A program made the translations under genes and the position numbers. A stretch of DNA of 64,000 bases, taken from contig JALDRK010000003.1 in the NCBI GenBank assembly GCA_031315915.1, forward strand, positions 1 through 64,000, in the 5' to 3' direction. The stretch comes from Nitrospirales bacterium (lineage in GTDB: Bacteria; Nitrospirota; Nitrospiria; Nitrospirales; UBA8639). Numbering within the stretch: position 1 is the first letter of the stretch; the number at the start of each line of letters is the position of its first letter. Below are positions 63,516 to 64,000 of the stretch, one piece after another. Below the pieces are notes generated by a model, which saw only the letters and a list, made by a program, of their open reading frames with translations, ran no database searches and was not told where the DNA came from.

Positions 63516-64000
63516 ATGACGATTGCCGTGATTATCCCCGTGTTGAACGAGCAGGAATCTCTCCCTCGCCTTCTGCCCAAGGTGCTTTCCATGGACTTTC
63601 ATGAGATCGTCGTGGTCGACGGGGGCAGTCAGGATCGGACCGTGGAAACCATACAGCCTTTTCTCGCTCCTACCTCACCTGGAGGAGTTGGATTGATTTC
63701 AAGTGCCCGCGGCCGCGCAGTCCAAATGAATGCAGGCGCGTCGAACACCCATGCCGATATTCTCGTCTTTCTTCATGCCGATACCGACTTGCCGAAAACG
63801 GCCGTCCAATCCATTTGCCAGGCCATGGCAGATGTATCGTGCGTGGGCGGCCGGTTTGATGTACGGTTTCCGGTAGACAAGGGATGGGCCTGGATCATCA
63901 GTCGCATGATGAATCTCCGGTCGCGTTGGAGCGGAATTTGTACGGGGGACCAAACCATTTTTGTCCGGCGCAGTATTTTCCAACGGCTGGGAGGTTTTGC
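63516..64000 (+). CDS. GT2-family glycosyltransferase, cut by the right edge
   Basis: The frame opens at ATG 63516 and stays open for 161 codons to the window end. MTIAVIIPVLNEQESLPRLL and EIVVVDGGSQDRTVET are the GT-A nucleotide-sugar fold. ILVFLHADTDLP contains the DxD metal motif. The later GDQTIFVRRSIFQRLGG matches the TIGR04283-type glycosyltransferases that often accompany radical SAM/selenodomain genes. It begins 64 bases after the membrane protein. Acceptor unknown. Confidence 0.85.
   Translation, partial: MTIAVIIPVLNEQESLPRLLPKVLSMDFHEIVVVDGGSQDRTVETIQPFLAPTSPGGVGLISSARGRAVQMNAGASNTHADILVFLHADTDLPKTAVQSICQAMADVSCVGGRFDVRFPVDKGWAWIISRMMNLRSRWSGICTGDQTIFVRRSIFQRLGGF

Overview
The window is one contiguous piece of a bacterial chromosome around the replication-initiation locus. 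dnaA, dnaN, gyrB and gyrA run rightward, while rpmH, rnpA, yidD and yidC run leftward at the left edge, so transcription diverges near 1.85-2.0 kb. Gene content and recall of similar proteins point to a Nitrospira-like member of Nitrospirota. That assignment is inference; no rRNA gene lies in the window. Coding is dense, GC looks like the low-to-mid 50s percent, and one tRNA was found. No CRISPR array, insertion sequence, transposase, integrase or prophage gene was seen.

Layout. 0-2 kb: yidC (cut by the window edge), yidD, rnpA and rpmH with a strong promoter. 2-4.1 kb: hisS, interrupted by an in-frame TGA inside a compensated frameshift, then two small DsrE/DsrH-like genes. 4.05-12 kb: AT-rich putative oriC with DnaA boxes, dnaA, dnaN, gyrB, gyrA. 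12-14.3 kb: a small membrane protein, a DciA-like (DUF721) protein, smpB, engB. 14.3-19 kb: a decayed copy of the 3' end of a SurA-like gene overlaps the end of engB. A two-component system and a fatty-acid desaturase lie between that remnant and the intact SurA-like gene. 18-23 kb: a leftward operon of rfaE2, mfd and the SurA-like gene. 23-28.8 kb: a DASS transporter, a Fis-type regulator, tRNA-Val(GAC), and thrS-infC-rpmI-rplT. 28.8-36.7 kb: a leftward operon larC-pdxA-rsmB-rpe-pheS-pheT whose PheRS subunits are of archaeal/eukaryotic type. 36.7-39.7 kb: accessory genes including an MNT/HepT toxin-antitoxin pair with a frameshifted toxin gene. 39.7-43.5 kb: gpsA-larB, a zinc-ribbon protein, a peptidoglycan-binding protein and a very short lysine/alanine-rich histone-like gene. 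43.8-47 kb: a DUF2914 membrane protein, hemD, and a SUMF1-fold protein. 47-53 kb: VOC, metallo-beta-lactamase, RicT, DsrE, UbiE and a B12-type radical SAM enzyme, all rightward. 53-58.6 kb: leftward genes including a HAD phosphatase, pentapeptide-repeat protein, lipoprotein, CbbQ-type ATPase, DUF2156 protein and YkgJ cysteine-cluster protein. 58.8-64 kb: a rightward run of a possible ATP-grasp protein, a glutaredoxin-like protein, a KamA-family aminomutase, a two-domain dCTP deaminase, a membrane protein and a glycosyltransferase cut by the right edge.

The strongest observations are the SurA 3'-end duplication around the two-component/desaturase cassette, the archaeal-type PheRS in a bacterial operon, the tightly coupled glutaredoxin/KamA/dCTP deaminase cluster, and three small indel lesions (hisS, rsmB, hepT). 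The lesions may be real decay or sequence errors. I cannot claim a proven new system. The 58.8-63.5 kb cluster and the PqqD-like/MBL fusion at 47.6 kb are the best candidates for undescribed biochemistry.
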